Shown here one piece after another: positions 39,643 through 48,348 of a stretch of 64,000 bases of DNA (within the stretch, counting starts at the first letter, position 1; each line of letters begins with the position of its first letter). The notes under the pieces are model-generated. The model ran no database searches, was not told the DNA's origin, and worked only from the letters and a program-made list of their open reading frames with translations. The stretch is from assembly GCF_001690985.1 (NCBI RefSeq), contig NZ_MAJS01000035.1, positions 233,529 to 297,528 on the forward strand, written 5' to 3'. Both the position numbers and the translations under genes were made by a program. This DNA comes from Aliivibrio sp. 1S175. Lineage in GTDB: Bacteria; Pseudomonadota; Gammaproteobacteria; Enterobacterales; Vibrionaceae.

Positions 39643-41762
39643 TATAAATGTTTCACTCGACGTTGAACTTCTTCTTGCTTACCGAAGTTAAATGGACGTG
39701 CATCAGGGCTGCCTAAATAACCACATACTCGACGTGTTACTGACACTTTGGTTGAGTCATGATTGCCACATTTAGGACACGTAAAACCTTTACTTGTACA
39801 TTCAAATTCACCCGTAAAACCACATTCGTAGCATTCATCAATGGGTGTGTTTGTTCCGTAATAAGGCACACGGCTGTAGCTGTAATCCCATACGTTTTCT
39901 AACGCTTCAATATTGCGTTGCATGTTAGGGAATTCACCATAACAAATAAAACCACCGCTTGAAATCTCAGGGTATGGCATTTCAAAATCAATCTTATCGT
40001 ACGGATTTACTGTTTTTTGAACGTCTAAATGGAAACTATTAGTGTAGTAGCCTTTATCTGTCACTTTATTAATAACACCAAATTGTGTGTTATCTAATTT
40101 ACAGAAACGTGAGCATAAGTTTTCACTTGGCGTGCCATAAAGACTAAAGCCAAAGCCTGTTTCTTTTGTCCACACTTCTACCGCATCTTTTAGGTATTGA
40201 ATGATTTCTAATGCTTTTGCTTGAAGTTCAGCATTGTCATATAAGTGATCATCATTACCAAATAATGCTTCAATCGTTTCATGCACACCAATGTAACCCA
40301 GTGATACAGAAGCACGGCCATTTTTAAAGATATTAATGATGTCATCATCTGGTTTCAGACGAACACCACACGCCCCTTCCATATAAAGGATAGGAGCAAC
40401 ACGAGCCTTCACACCTTCAAGACGAGAAATACGCGTTTCTAATGCGCGACGACAAAGAAGTAGACGCTCATCAAGCAATTTGTAGAATGCTGCTACATCA
40501 CCTTTCGCTTCAATCGCAACGCGAGGAAGGTTTAAGCTGATAACACCAATGTTATTACGGCCATCATGAATTTGTTCGCCATTTTCTTCATAAACGTCTA
40601 AGAAGCTGCGACAACCCATTGGGGTTTTAAATGAACCCGTCACTTCAACCACTTTATCGTAGTTAAGGATATCTGGGTACATACGCTTTGTTGCACATTC
40701 AAGTGCAAGCTCTTTAATGTCGTAATGTGGATCTGATTTTTTATGATTCAAGCCATCACGAATAGCGAAGACTAATTTAGGGAATACCGCTGTTTTACGG
40801 TTTTTACCTAAACCTGCAATACGATTCGATAAAATTGAACGCTGAATTAATTTTGATTCCCAACTTGTACCTAAACCAAAACCAAACGTAACAAAAGGCG
40901 TTTGCCCGTTTGCTGTGTGCAGTGTATTGACTTCATACTCAAGAGATTGGAATGCGTCATAACATTCTTTTTCTGTTTGAGCTTGAGCAAACGCTTCAGT
41001 ATCCGCAATGTTCCATTTCTCAGCCAGTTTCTTCGCTTTTTCGTAACTAACCGTTACATAAGGTGCAAGAATTTCATCAATACGGTTAATCGTCGTTCCG
41101 CCATAGATATGGCTTGCTACTTGAGCAATGATTTGAGCCGTTACTGCGGTTGCTGTTGCAATCGACTTTGGCGTATCAATTTCCGCATTACCCATTTTAA
41201 AGCCACCTGTTAACATGCCTTTTAAGTCAATCAGCATACAGTTGAACATTGGGAAGAACGGTGCGTAATCTAAATCGTGGTAATGGATCTCTCCACGCTC
41301 ATGCGCTTGAACGATATCACGCGGTAAAATATGACGTGTCGCATAGTGCTTAGCCACAATACCCGCCAGTAAATCACGCTGCGTTGGGATAACTTTGCCG
41401 TCTTTATTGGCATTTTCATTCAGTAATTCAGCATTGCTTTGTTCAATCAGGCCGCTAATTTCTTTATTTAGCACACTGATTTTTTCACGAGCAATGTCAC
41501 GGTCATGGCGATACTCAATATAAGCACGCGCTAACACTTTGTGCGGACCTTGCATTAATTCGTTTTCAACTAAATCTTGGATCTGACGAATCGCTACTTC
41601 TTTTTGTCCCTGTAGTGCAATCTCTACAGCGTGAGCCACTAATTGTGCATAACTATCAATTTCAGGCGTAACCTGCTCTGATGCACCTTTTACAGCGTCA
41701 ATAATACGAGAATTCTTATAGGCAGCACGACTTCCATCTCGTTTGATTACAGTTATGTTCAC
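39642..41762 (-). CDS. nrdD: Anaerobic ribonucleoside-triphosphate reductase, class III
   Basis: 706 residues. An N-terminal ATP-cone begins NITVIKRDGSRAAYKNSRII. The large barrel carries the cysteines of the active site. A C-terminal zinc site is formed by CYECGF and CPKCGN, and the glycyl-radical loop reads RRVCGYLGSPDARPF. It makes dNTPs without oxygen. The promoter region upstream (41763-41870) has a perfect FNR site and two NrdR-like boxes. Confidence 0.97.
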   Translation of the reverse strand: MNITVIKRDGSRAAYKNSRIIDAVKGASEQVTPEIDSYAQLVAHAVEIALQGQKEVAIRQIQDLVENELMQGPHKVLARAYIEYRHDRDIAREKISVLNKEISGLIEQSNAELLNENANKDGKVIPTQRDLLAGIVAKHYATRHILPRDIVQAHERGEIHYHDLDYAPFFPMFNCMLIDLKGMLTGGFKMGNAEIDTPKSIATATAVTAQIIAQVASHIYGGTTINRIDEILAPYVTVSYEKAKKLAEKWNIADTEAFAQAQTEKECYDAFQSLEYEVNTLHTANGQTPFVTFGFGLGTSWESKLIQRSILSNRIAGLGKNRKTAVFPKLVFAIRDGLNHKKSDPHYDIKELALECATKRMYPDILNYDKVVEVTGSFKTPMGCRSFLDVYEENGEQIHDGRNNIGVISLNLPRVAIEAKGDVAAFYKLLDERLLLCRRALETRISRLEGVKARVAPILYMEGACGVRLKPDDDIINIFKNGRASVSLGYIGVHETIEALFGNDDHLYDNAELQAKALEIIQYLKDAVEVWTKETGFGFSLYGTPSENLCSRFCKLDNTQFGVINKVTDKGYYTNSFHLDVQKTVNPYDKIDFEMPYPEISSGGFICYGEFPNMQRNIEALENVWDYSYSRVPYYGTNTPIDECYECGFTGEFECTSKGFTCPKCGNHDSTKVSVTRRVCGYLGSPDARPFNFGKQEEVQRRVKHL

Positions 41763-41773
41763 AGTGGCTCCAA

Positions 41774-41820
41774 ATACTAAATAGTGGATGCATTAGACTC
41801 GCTAACACAAGATGTGGTGT
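41774..41820 (-). promoter_or_regulatory. Tandem NrdR boxes in the nrdDG promoter
   Basis: A strong NrdR-like box lies at 41805-41820 (ACACAAGATGTGGTGT, 13 of 16 consensus bases). A weaker one at 41774-41789 is spaced exactly 31 bases away, about three helical turns, as in paired NrdR operators. NrdR represses ribonucleotide reductase genes. Confidence 0.6.
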
Positions 41821-41848
41821 ATTAAGCTCGATCTACGAATAAAATACC

Positions 41849-41862
41849 TTGATCTAGATCAA
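41849..41862 (-). promoter_or_regulatory. FNR binding site upstream of nrdDG
   Basis: A perfect palindromic FNR site TTGAT-CTAG-ATCAA lies 87 bases before the nrdD start codon. A possible -10 element (minus strand TTAATA, 41820-41825) would put the site at about -41.5, the class II activating position. Confidence 0.85.
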
Positions 41863-42001
41863 CATAAATCTGAGGGTGATTCTAGTTTCACCACTGCTTT
41901 AAGATTGTTCTCAAATTTTATGCAATCTATAAAATGAAACATTTTTTTATGTGCTATGCAGTAAGATTTTGATTAAACTGCTTGCCATTTCAGGAGGACT
42001 T

Positions 42002-42886
42002 ATGAATCAACGAATTACTCACTTACTTAGCTTTTGCATACTCATTTTTAGTTCATTTACTAGTAACGCGATCACATTATCAACATGGAACATGGAATGG
42101 TTGACGCTCAATCCTGTTAAAGAATTTTCTTCCTCCGAAAGGCATGAACAGGATTTTGAACAACTAAATAAATATTTTGTACAATCTAATAGTCAGATTT
42201 TAGCTTTTCAAGAAGTGGATTCTGTAGAGGCTATAAAAAAAGTAGTTGGTAATGAGTATAAAATTTACTTATCCGATCGTTCATCACACCCAAAAAAGCA
42301 GTTTAATGACATAAACCAATACACTGGTTTCGCTATTCATGAGTCAATTTCAGTTACAGATCCTAGAGACATCTCTCTTTTACCCAAGAAAAAAAGCAGT
42401 AAATTACGCTACGCCACTTATGTCATTGCTATTATTGATAAGCAGCCAGTCCATCTTCTTTCAATACATTTAAAATCAGGCTGTATGGGACAAAAGAAAA
42501 AGAATTACGCATGTTCAACGTTAGATCAACAAACCAAAGAGCTAACTGACTGGATTAATTTACGAGAAATAAATAACGACTCTTATTTAATATTAGGTGA
42601 TTTTAATCATACTCTTGCTCACCGAAGAAGTTGGTTGTGGAAAAATATTGATAAGCAAACAGAAGAAACGCCTTTTCTACTGACAGAGCAAACAAAGGCA
42701 AGCTGTACCGTCAAGCAATGGAAACGAGGCTGGCCAAAGTACACTACTTTTACTCGCTTAATTGACCATGGAGTTACCAACATGTCTGAAAGCCATTTCA
42801 ATGTCACTCAACAATCGTTTGAACAAGCTGACGTTAAAAAATACCAACTGACAGACCATTGTCCTATTCTTTTTGAATATAATTAA
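42002..42886 (+). CDS. Secreted endonuclease/exonuclease/phosphatase (EEP) family protein
   Basis: 294 residues from the ATG at 42002, preceded by a strong AGGAGG; in-frame bases upstream to 41951 are not needed. A signal peptide covers about residues 1-21. The EEP fold shows LSTWNMEWL, AFQEVDS with the metal glutamate, LSIHLKSGCM, LILGDFNHT, and a final TDHCPILF. This pattern fits Mg2+-dependent nucleases or phosphodiesterases of the DNase I-like superfamily. Substrate is unknown; being exported, it could act on extracellular DNA or other phosphoesters. Confidence 0.82.
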   Translation: MNQRITHLLSFCILIFSSFTSNAITLSTWNMEWLTLNPVKEFSSSERHEQDFEQLNKYFVQSNSQILAFQEVDSVEAIKKVVGNEYKIYLSDRSSHPKKQFNDINQYTGFAIHESISVTDPRDISLLPKKKSSKLRYATYVIAIIDKQPVHLLSIHLKSGCMGQKKKNYACSTLDQQTKELTDWINLREINNDSYLILGDFNHTLAHRRSWLWKNIDKQTEETPFLLTEQTKASCTVKQWKRGWPKYTTFTRLIDHGVTNMSESHFNVTQQSFEQADVKKYQLTDHCPILFEYN

Positions 42887-42926
42887 AACCGCTTAAAGCC
42901 AATTGACTTTATTCTAGATATAAAAA

Positions 42927-42950
42927 AGGAGCACCATGAAGTGCTCCTTA
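42927..42950. terminator. Bidirectional terminator between the EEP and Sel1 genes
   Basis: A 9-bp stem (AAGGAGCAC with GTGCTCCTT) has a 6-base loop. It lies between two convergent genes, with an A-run on its left side that acts as a T-run on the minus strand. Confidence 0.75.
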
Positions 42951-42980
42951 CATCTATACGCTAAACATACTATCCATAGG

Positions 42981-44144
42981 TTAGAATTTTGCAGCGCCAT
43001 CCATTTTAGTTTGACTAAAGTTAATACTTTCTTTCTTTTCTGCTTTATCTACATTTAGTTGTTCTTTCACCGAGCTAAGTTCTTTAGCATCATCATTCGA
43101 TTTACTTGCGATCTCTTCACCTACAACAAATTCGTTATTCTCAGGGAAATAGCTTTCACGTTGGTATAGTTTATCCAGTGATTTAATAATGGTGTGTTTT
43201 TTTAATTTACTTCTCGCCATCTTTTCATAAAGTGGTTTGGCCATGCCCTGTAAGCCAATAACAGTATCAACCCCCACTAGATGGCCAACATGATCTCGTC
43301 GTGACACGGCAGCTTCAATACCATTTTTTGCTGCTAACCATAACCAAATATAAGCAATAGAGTTGCCCTTCTCGCTCGTACCTGCTCCCATTTCGCCAGC
43401 AAAATACTGAGCTTTAGCATCACCTGATTCTGCCGCAAGCTCTAACCAATACGTGGCTTTTTTAGGATCAACTTGAACACCTCGCCCCTCTGCATATTGT
43501 TTACCAATACGGATTTGAGCTTCAACATTATCAAGCATTGCTGCTCGTAAATTCCATTCTGCGGCTAATCGTGCATTAGGTTGGGGATTGGATTCTGCTA
43601 TATACCAATCAGCAATGAATAATTGCGCTGGTATATAATCTAATTCTGCAGCTTCAGAGATTAAATTAATCCCTTTTTCCATGTTAACGTCTACGCCATT
43701 ACCTTGTAAAAAGGCAATACCCAGTATTAATTTCTCTTCAGCTCCGCCATCTTGAGCTGCAACAACTTTACTCCAAAATACAGATTTTTCTTTTAGACCT
43801 GAATTTTCACGACGGCTATCACATAAACGAATAACCGAACGCATTGCTATATTATTATCTAACTTTGCAGCCATTTCATACCAATGTAACGCTTCATCAA
43901 AGTTATTCATTTCAGCTTCTTTCGCTAAAAAAAGTTGAGTTGAAATATGACCTGTTTGTGCTTTATATACTCGCTCTTGATGTTCAGCAGCACGAGCATC
44001 CGCTAATGCTCTACGATAAGAGCTTGCTTTCATCTCCCTTTGCTTCTCTTTTTTATTTTGTTTTTGATTTACAAAGAAGAAATTCACACTCACCAATACA
44101 AGTAAAGTAATTAATCCACCAACAGCAATTTGAATCCAATTCAT
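42981..44144 (-). CDS. Membrane-anchored Sel1-repeat protein
   Basis: 387 residues. An N-terminal transmembrane helix (about residues 5-27) is followed by a basic, coiled segment, then about five Sel1-like/TPR repeats (roughly residues 65-280; for example AEWNLRAAMLDNVEAQIRIG and ATYWLELAAESGDAKAQYFA). The C-terminal tail is charged. Sel1 repeats mediate protein-protein contacts, and in bacteria often tune secretion or cell-surface processes. No partner is apparent nearby. The domain orientation would be cytoplasmic or periplasmic depending on helix topology. Confidence 0.82.
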   Translation of the reverse strand: MNWIQIAVGGLITLLVLVSVNFFFVNQKQNKKEKQREMKASSYRRALADARAAEHQERVYKAQTGHISTQLFLAKEAEMNNFDEALHWYEMAAKLDNNIAMRSVIRLCDSRRENSGLKEKSVFWSKVVAAQDGGAEEKLILGIAFLQGNGVDVNMEKGINLISEAAELDYIPAQLFIADWYIAESNPQPNARLAAEWNLRAAMLDNVEAQIRIGKQYAEGRGVQVDPKKATYWLELAAESGDAKAQYFAGEMGAGTSEKGNSIAYIWLWLAAKNGIEAAVSRRDHVGHLVGVDTVIGLQGMAKPLYEKMARSKLKKHTIIKSLDKLYQRESYFPENNEFVVGEEIASKSNDDAKELSSVKEQLNVDKAEKKESINFSQTKMDGAAKF

Positions 44145-44323
44145 GTTACACCATTTATTCTATTTTTTGACATCTCCTATATTATCGACACAAAAGGTAA
44201 AAACTCGAGAGAAAACTTTGTGACTTATGCTGAAAATATTCATGCCTGATGCCTTTGATTTATAAATTACTTCCATTCAAGTAGTTTTTGTTTGTAAAAA
44301 TCAAAAATGAGGATTACTATCCA

Positions 44324-44448
44324 GATCTTGGGGAGTAGTCACAAAGTTTAATACTTAACTTTGTTCAGATATCGTCATCCCGAAGCTTAGGCTTCCGGTA
44401 TCTGTAAGTGGGCAAATGAATGCCAATCACTTTGACAAGACCAAACAC
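44324..44448 (+). promoter_or_regulatory. Mn2+-sensing yybP-ykoY riboswitch
   Basis: The leader of the Alx/TerC gene carries GGGGAGTAG (44330-44338), the hallmark 5' motif of the yybP-ykoY aptamer. A central hairpin region includes GTCATCCCGAAGC, and the 3' AAGACC motif comes just before the closing strand. TTGG and CCAA can pair to close the first helix (44328-44331 with 44441-44444). A downstream 8-bp hairpin (44446-44453 with 44469-44476) is a possible expression platform. In E. coli the same element controls alx and mntP. Confidence 0.72.
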
Positions 44449-44533
44449 CATAACGTTAATTTTATTGTTTATGGTGGAAGGTTTACTCACTCATTTTAGC
44501 GGGATTCCTTTCACCTACTTGTAAGGAATTATT

Positions 44534-45478
44534 ATGTCACCGTTAACTTGGGAACTTTTTGGTTTCGTTGTTCTCGCTCTATTCGCTCTAGATATGTTTC
44601 AAACAAGAAAAGAAGCACCAAGCTTGAAAAAAGCATTACTTTGGTCTTTTTTCTGGTTTGTTCTTGCCTTTATTTTTTGTGCTGCTATTTATGTTTATTG
44701 GCCATTAATGGCACCAAACAGCAGCTATTCGCCTAAAGATGCCAGCATCGCTTTCATTACCGGGTATTTACTCGAAAAAATGCTAAGCGTAGATAACTTA
44801 TTTGTTTTTGCTTTAATTTTCAGTCAATTTGCGGTTCCTGAATCAAGCCGTCCTCGTATTTTGTTATGGGGTATTATTGGTGCTCTTGCATTACGTGCTG
44901 TGATGATTTTTGTCGGGGCTGGGTTGCTCGCTGAATACCATTGGATTTTATATATCTTCGCTGTGTTCTTAATCATTACCGGTGTGAAATTATGGTTTGC
45001 CAATACCGAAAAGACCAGTGATTTTTCATCATCAAAATTGGTCGTATTTGCAAAGAAATACATTCCATTTGATGACAAATACGATGGCCACAAATTACTT
45101 ACAAAAATAAACGGTAAAAGAATCGCAACCCCACTATTGTTGGTTGTTATTGTGATTATGTTTACCGACATTATGTTTGCGCTAGATTCAATTCCTGCAA
45201 TATTTGCCATCACTCAAGAACCATTCTTGGTATTTGCAGCTAACGTATTTGCACTATTAGGCTTACGTTCTTTGTATTTTGTTCTTCAAGGTATGTTAGA
45301 TAAGTTCTGTTACTTACAACCAGCATTGGCATTTATACTAAGTTTCATCGGTATTAAAATGTTCTTGGTAGGTACTGCATATGAAGTCCCAACAGTAATT
45401 TCACTACTAACTATTATTGGTATTATTTCATTAGCTATTATTGGATCGGTTATTAAAAATCGCTCTTTGAAGGCTTAA
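44534..45478 (+). CDS. alx: TerC-family manganese exporter (Alx-like)
   Basis: 314 residues with about nine transmembrane helices. The TerC family block is evident: FITGYLLEKMLSVDNLFVFA with conserved acidic residues in membrane segments, and VIVIMFTDIMFALDSIPAI. E. coli Alx exports manganese and is controlled by a Mn2+ and pH responsive leader. The riboswitch-like leader found upstream supports the same role here. The ribosome-binding site AAGGAA sits close to the start. Confidence 0.88.
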   Translation: MSPLTWELFGFVVLALFALDMFQTRKEAPSLKKALLWSFFWFVLAFIFCAAIYVYWPLMAPNSSYSPKDASIAFITGYLLEKMLSVDNLFVFALIFSQFAVPESSRPRILLWGIIGALALRAVMIFVGAGLLAEYHWILYIFAVFLIITGVKLWFANTEKTSDFSSSKLVVFAKKYIPFDDKYDGHKLLTKINGKRIATPLLLVVIVIMFTDIMFALDSIPAIFAITQEPFLVFAANVFALLGLRSLYFVLQGMLDKFCYLQPALAFILSFIGIKMFLVGTAYEVPTVISLLTIIGIISLAIIGSVIKNRSLKA

Positions 45479-45487
45479 CACCGCAAC

Positions 45488-45518
45488 GGCGATGCTAATT
45501 TGAGCATCGCCATTTTCT
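45488..45518 (+). terminator. Terminator after the alx-like gene
   Basis: A 9-bp GC-rich stem (GGCGATGCT with AGCATCGCC) with a 6-base loop is followed by ATTTTCT. Confidence 0.82.
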
Positions 45519-45674
45519 ATCATTTCAATCTAAATGAGTAATACATCTTCAATTATCTATTTAGATTGATATTAGGTGTTTGCATAAATTTGTCCTACCT
45601 TTTACATATAAATGAACTCACAGAGCATTAAAGCGTCTATGCTTTATTATTGTATTTAATTATTAAAGGTTATC

Positions 45675-46172
45675 ATGAAAAAACTCATTATCTCTCTCTG
45701 CTTTTTATTACTCGCGGCACCGAGCTTTGCTAGTGAACGTTGTTCAAACAAAACCATTGTTGGGCAAATAGAAACGATTCATATCAAAGAGCTTGATACA
45801 AACTACAAAGCTCGTATTGATACAGGCGCAGCTACAACCTCTATCCATGCAACGAATATTGAGATCCTTGGGCAGGACGATGAAAGTAATGATATGCGAG
45901 ATCATTTAGGAGATACCGTTACATTTACGACTTATAACGAAGAAAACATCGCCTCTAAACACACTGGTCGTATTATAAAAGTCAGTAAAATTCGCAATGC
46001 TCAAGGTGTTGAACGTCGTTATGCAGTAAGAATGCATTTACAGTTCGATGGAAAAGAAAAGAAAATTGCCGTAAACCTTCGAGATAGAAGTAAGCTAGAT
46101 TACAAATTATTAATCGGACGCAACTGGTTAGAAGGTGATTACTTAGTCGATGTTGAAAAAAATGTAGAATAA
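45675..46172 (+). CDS. Retropepsin-like periplasmic protein (PF05618), second paralogue
   Basis: 165 residues with a signal peptide ending near SFA-SE. The single DTGA motif is at KARIDTGAATTSIHATNIEI near residue 54, and LLIGRNWL near the end matches the family's flap or core strand. It lacks the lipobox and proline-rich linker of the protein at 37181-37825, so it is probably soluble in the periplasm. Members likely act as homodimeric aspartic proteases. It has no operon partner; two tRNA genes follow. Confidence 0.82.
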   Translation: MKKLIISLCFLLLAAPSFASERCSNKTIVGQIETIHIKELDTNYKARIDTGAATTSIHATNIEILGQDDESNDMRDHLGDTVTFTTYNEENIASKHTGRIIKVSKIRNAQGVERRYAVRMHLQFDGKEKKIAVNLRDRSKLDYKLLIGRNWLEGDYLVDVEKNVE

Positions 46173-46254
46173 CGTTTATTTTTTAAACGCTTAACGATTT
46201 ATTTTAAAAAAATGCTTTACATAAAAATCAAAGCTGACTATTATTCACCGCACT

Positions 46255-46345
46255 GGAGGGATGGCTGAGTGGTCGAAAGCACCGGTCTTGAAAACCGGCA
46301 ACCGTTAATAGCGGTTCTAGGGTTCAAATCCCTATCCCTCCACCA
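46255..46345 (+). tRNA. tRNA-Ser (anticodon TGA)
   Basis: A 7-bp acceptor stem (GGAGGGA with TCCCTCC), the long variable arm typical of serine tRNA, anticodon loop CTTGAAA giving TGA, and a T-loop TTCAAAT are present, with CCA encoded. The discriminator base before CCA reads A, whereas serine tRNAs of E. coli carry G. Confidence 0.95.
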
Positions 46346-46383
46346 CTTTTCAAAATTCAGATAGAGTCTGAGTTTTAAAAATT

Positions 46384-46460
46384 GGAGTGGTAGTTCAGTT
46401 GGTTAGAATACCGGCCTGTCACGCCGGGGGTCGCGGGTTCGAGTCCCGTCCACTCCGCCA
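46384..46460 (+). tRNA. tRNA-Asp (anticodon GTC)
   Basis: 77 bases that align closely to E. coli tRNA-Asp: acceptor GGAGTGG with CCACTCC, D-arm TAGTTCAGTTGGTTAGAATA, anticodon loop CTGTCAC, T-arm GCGGGTTCGAGTCCCGT, and an encoded CCA. It lies 38 bases after tRNA-Ser and is probably co-transcribed. Confidence 0.97.
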
Positions 46461-46468
46461 ATACAACG

Positions 46469-46498
46469 AAGCCTTGTCAGAAATGACGAGGCTTTTTT
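46469..46498 (+). terminator. Terminator of the tRNA pair
   Basis: An 11-bp stem with one wobble (46469-46479 with 46484-46494) and a GAAA tetraloop is followed by six Ts. Confidence 0.9.
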
Positions 46499-46590
46499 GT
46501 ATCTGTCGAATATGAAATCTCAACAAGCAGTATCAAGCAAAACAACAAGGCAGACACCGAATTGCTCTACCTGATTACTACCCATATATA

Positions 46591-46827
46591 TCAATAAAAT
46601 TCGATAGCTATGCCTATTTCTTGAGATAGTTGCTTTAATTGGATCTCATCATCTAATTTCAGCGACCATTTCATACCACTGCCAACAGCACTAATCACAT
46701 TTGCCCCACCAATTAAAGTTAGCGCATCAATTTCTGCCTGCATTGTGGTTCTCGAATTATTTTTTAAGCGAACAACAATCTCATGCTGAGTTGCAATGAT
46801 ATCGCCTTCTGAAAAAGTAATTTTCAT
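46591..46827 (-). CDS. Small conserved protein, DUF3389-like
   Basis: 78 residues, no signal peptide or membrane segment. The pattern DIIATQHEIVVRLKNNSRTTM followed by GANVISAVGSGMKWSLKLD resembles DUF3389 proteins known from vibrios. Function is unknown. The gene stands alone between the tRNA pair and a divergent desaturase. Confidence 0.6.
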   Translation of the reverse strand: MKITFSEGDIIATQHEIVVRLKNNSRTTMQAEIDALTLIGGANVISAVGSGMKWSLKLDDEIQLKQLSQEIGIAIEFY

Positions 46828-47147
46828 TCTAATTTTCTTCTACACTGTTTGATAGCTTCAAATTATACCCTCTTTACCTTCACTTCAAAGTAATACCATA
46901 CCTATTCCATTAACTCGACAATATATTTATGACGTCAAAAAGTAACTTACAAGTAAGAATAAACAAGATAATAACTGGGGTTGGTATAACTACCTCGATC
47001 TTATTTATTTGTTTAAGCAATGAATCATGAATAAAATTGAGATTACCTCATCACATTTGTTACATATTCTTCCCTTACTCTTCTTGACTAAAAGAATCAC
47101 ACAAATTATTCTAGCGCACAACTGTACGCCTAGATGGAACGTTAATT
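46828..47147. other. Intergenic region upstream of the desaturase
   Basis: About 320 bases without a credible gene. An inverted repeat CTTAC-AA-GTAAG lies near 46948, with GGTTGGTATAACTACC near 46979; these could be regulator sites for the desaturase gene. An apparent reading frame through this region overlaps the desaturase in another frame and has no coding features. Confidence 0.35.
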
Positions 47148-48275
47148 ATGAACAAGGGATCGAAACCACCAATTATTTGGTTAAATGTATTTGTTTTTAC
47201 ATCAAGTTTGTTGCTTGCTTTTGTCGCTACTCCTATTTATGCCTACTATCATGGCTTAGATGGCGAACATTGGATATGGCTTCTATTGGCTTTTAGCTTT
47301 TGTAATCTTTCAATTACCGCTGGTTATCATCGCTTATGGTCACATAAAACCTATAATGCACACCCAGCCTTACGATTTATCTTTGCCTTAGGTGGCGCGT
47401 TTGCACTTCAAAATAGCGCCCTTCATTGGTCTTCTGATCACCGAATTCACCATCGTCATGTAGATAATAATGATAAAGACCCTTACTCTGCTAAACGTGG
47501 ATTTTGGTTTTCTCATATTGGTTGGATGCTACGTCATTACCAACCTGCCGCTTATAATGATTATGCAAATTGTCGAGATCTTCAAAAAGACAAGATTGTA
47601 ATGTGGCAGCATAAGTATTACGTTCTTCTTGCTCTACTAATGAACTTTGGCATACCTTTATTATTAGGTGTTATCTATGGTGATATAATCGGTATGTTTT
47701 TAATGATTGGTGCTGTTCGTTTAACCTTAAGCCATCACACCACTTTCTTTATTAACTCGTTAGCACATATTTGGGGTTCTCAACCTTATACCGAAAAAAA
47801 CACAGCACGCGATAACGGTATTCTTGCCATATTAACTTTTGGTGAGGGCTACCATAATTACCATCATATTTTTGAAAACGATTACCGCAATGGTATTTAT
47901 TGGTGGCAATACGATCCAACAAAATGGCTAATTAAAAGCTGCTCATGGTTAGGATTAACTAATAAATTACGAGTTAGCCCACAAGATAAAATTGAAAAAG
48001 CCAAAGCTCTAATGTTGAGAAAAAAAGCCGAAGATAAAATTGCAACACTACAAAATTATCAAGCCATAAAAGAACACTTAGAAGCAGAATACGATGTTTT
48101 AATTGAGCGTATGTCTGAATACTATGATTCAAAAAAACAGCTTATTGAAAACAAAAAAAATGCACTATCAAAACAATATGAATTGGCAGTACTTAGTGTT
48201 CAACATAAGCAAATTAAATTGCAGTTTGAACAACAAAAAAGAGCATGGAACAGTCTTGTTTTACAATATGTTTAA
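47148..48275 (+). CDS. Acyl-CoA/acyl-lipid delta-9-type fatty acid desaturase with C-terminal coiled coil
   Basis: 375 residues. The membrane desaturase core has four helices and the three histidine boxes: HRLWSH near residue 60, HRIHHRHVD near 100, and GEGYHNYHHIF near 240. It inserts a cis double bond into long acyl chains with a di-iron centre and oxygen. Beyond about residue 280 the protein continues for some 95 residues as a highly charged predicted coiled coil (KKAEDKIATLQNY, KKQLIENKKNALSKQYEL), longer than the tail of common bacterial homologues. The ATG at 47148 fits the usual start. Confidence 0.88.
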   Translation: MNKGSKPPIIWLNVFVFTSSLLLAFVATPIYAYYHGLDGEHWIWLLLAFSFCNLSITAGYHRLWSHKTYNAHPALRFIFALGGAFALQNSALHWSSDHRIHHRHVDNNDKDPYSAKRGFWFSHIGWMLRHYQPAAYNDYANCRDLQKDKIVMWQHKYYVLLALLMNFGIPLLLGVIYGDIIGMFLMIGAVRLTLSHHTTFFINSLAHIWGSQPYTEKNTARDNGILAILTFGEGYHNYHHIFENDYRNGIYWWQYDPTKWLIKSCSWLGLTNKLRVSPQDKIEKAKALMLRKKAEDKIATLQNYQAIKEHLEAEYDVLIERMSEYYDSKKQLIENKKNALSKQYELAVLSVQHKQIKLQFEQQKRAWNSLVLQYV

Positions 48276-48292
48276 TTTTTTTTAACGTAAAT

Positions 48293-48325
48293 AAAAAGGA
48301 CAGCCCATAATGAGCTGTCCTTTTT
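48293..48325 (+). terminator. Terminator after the desaturase gene
   Basis: A 12-bp perfect stem (48293-48304 with 48314-48325) with a 9-base loop ends in Ts. The A-run on its left side would also serve the convergent protease gene. Confidence 0.87.
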
Positions 48326-48348
48326 CTCTATTGATGTGAATACAAAAA

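Noticed and set aside
47027-47296. An 89-residue frame upstream of and overlapping the desaturase
   Set aside because: It overlaps the desaturase in another frame, shows cysteine/tyrosine-rich chance composition and has no family.
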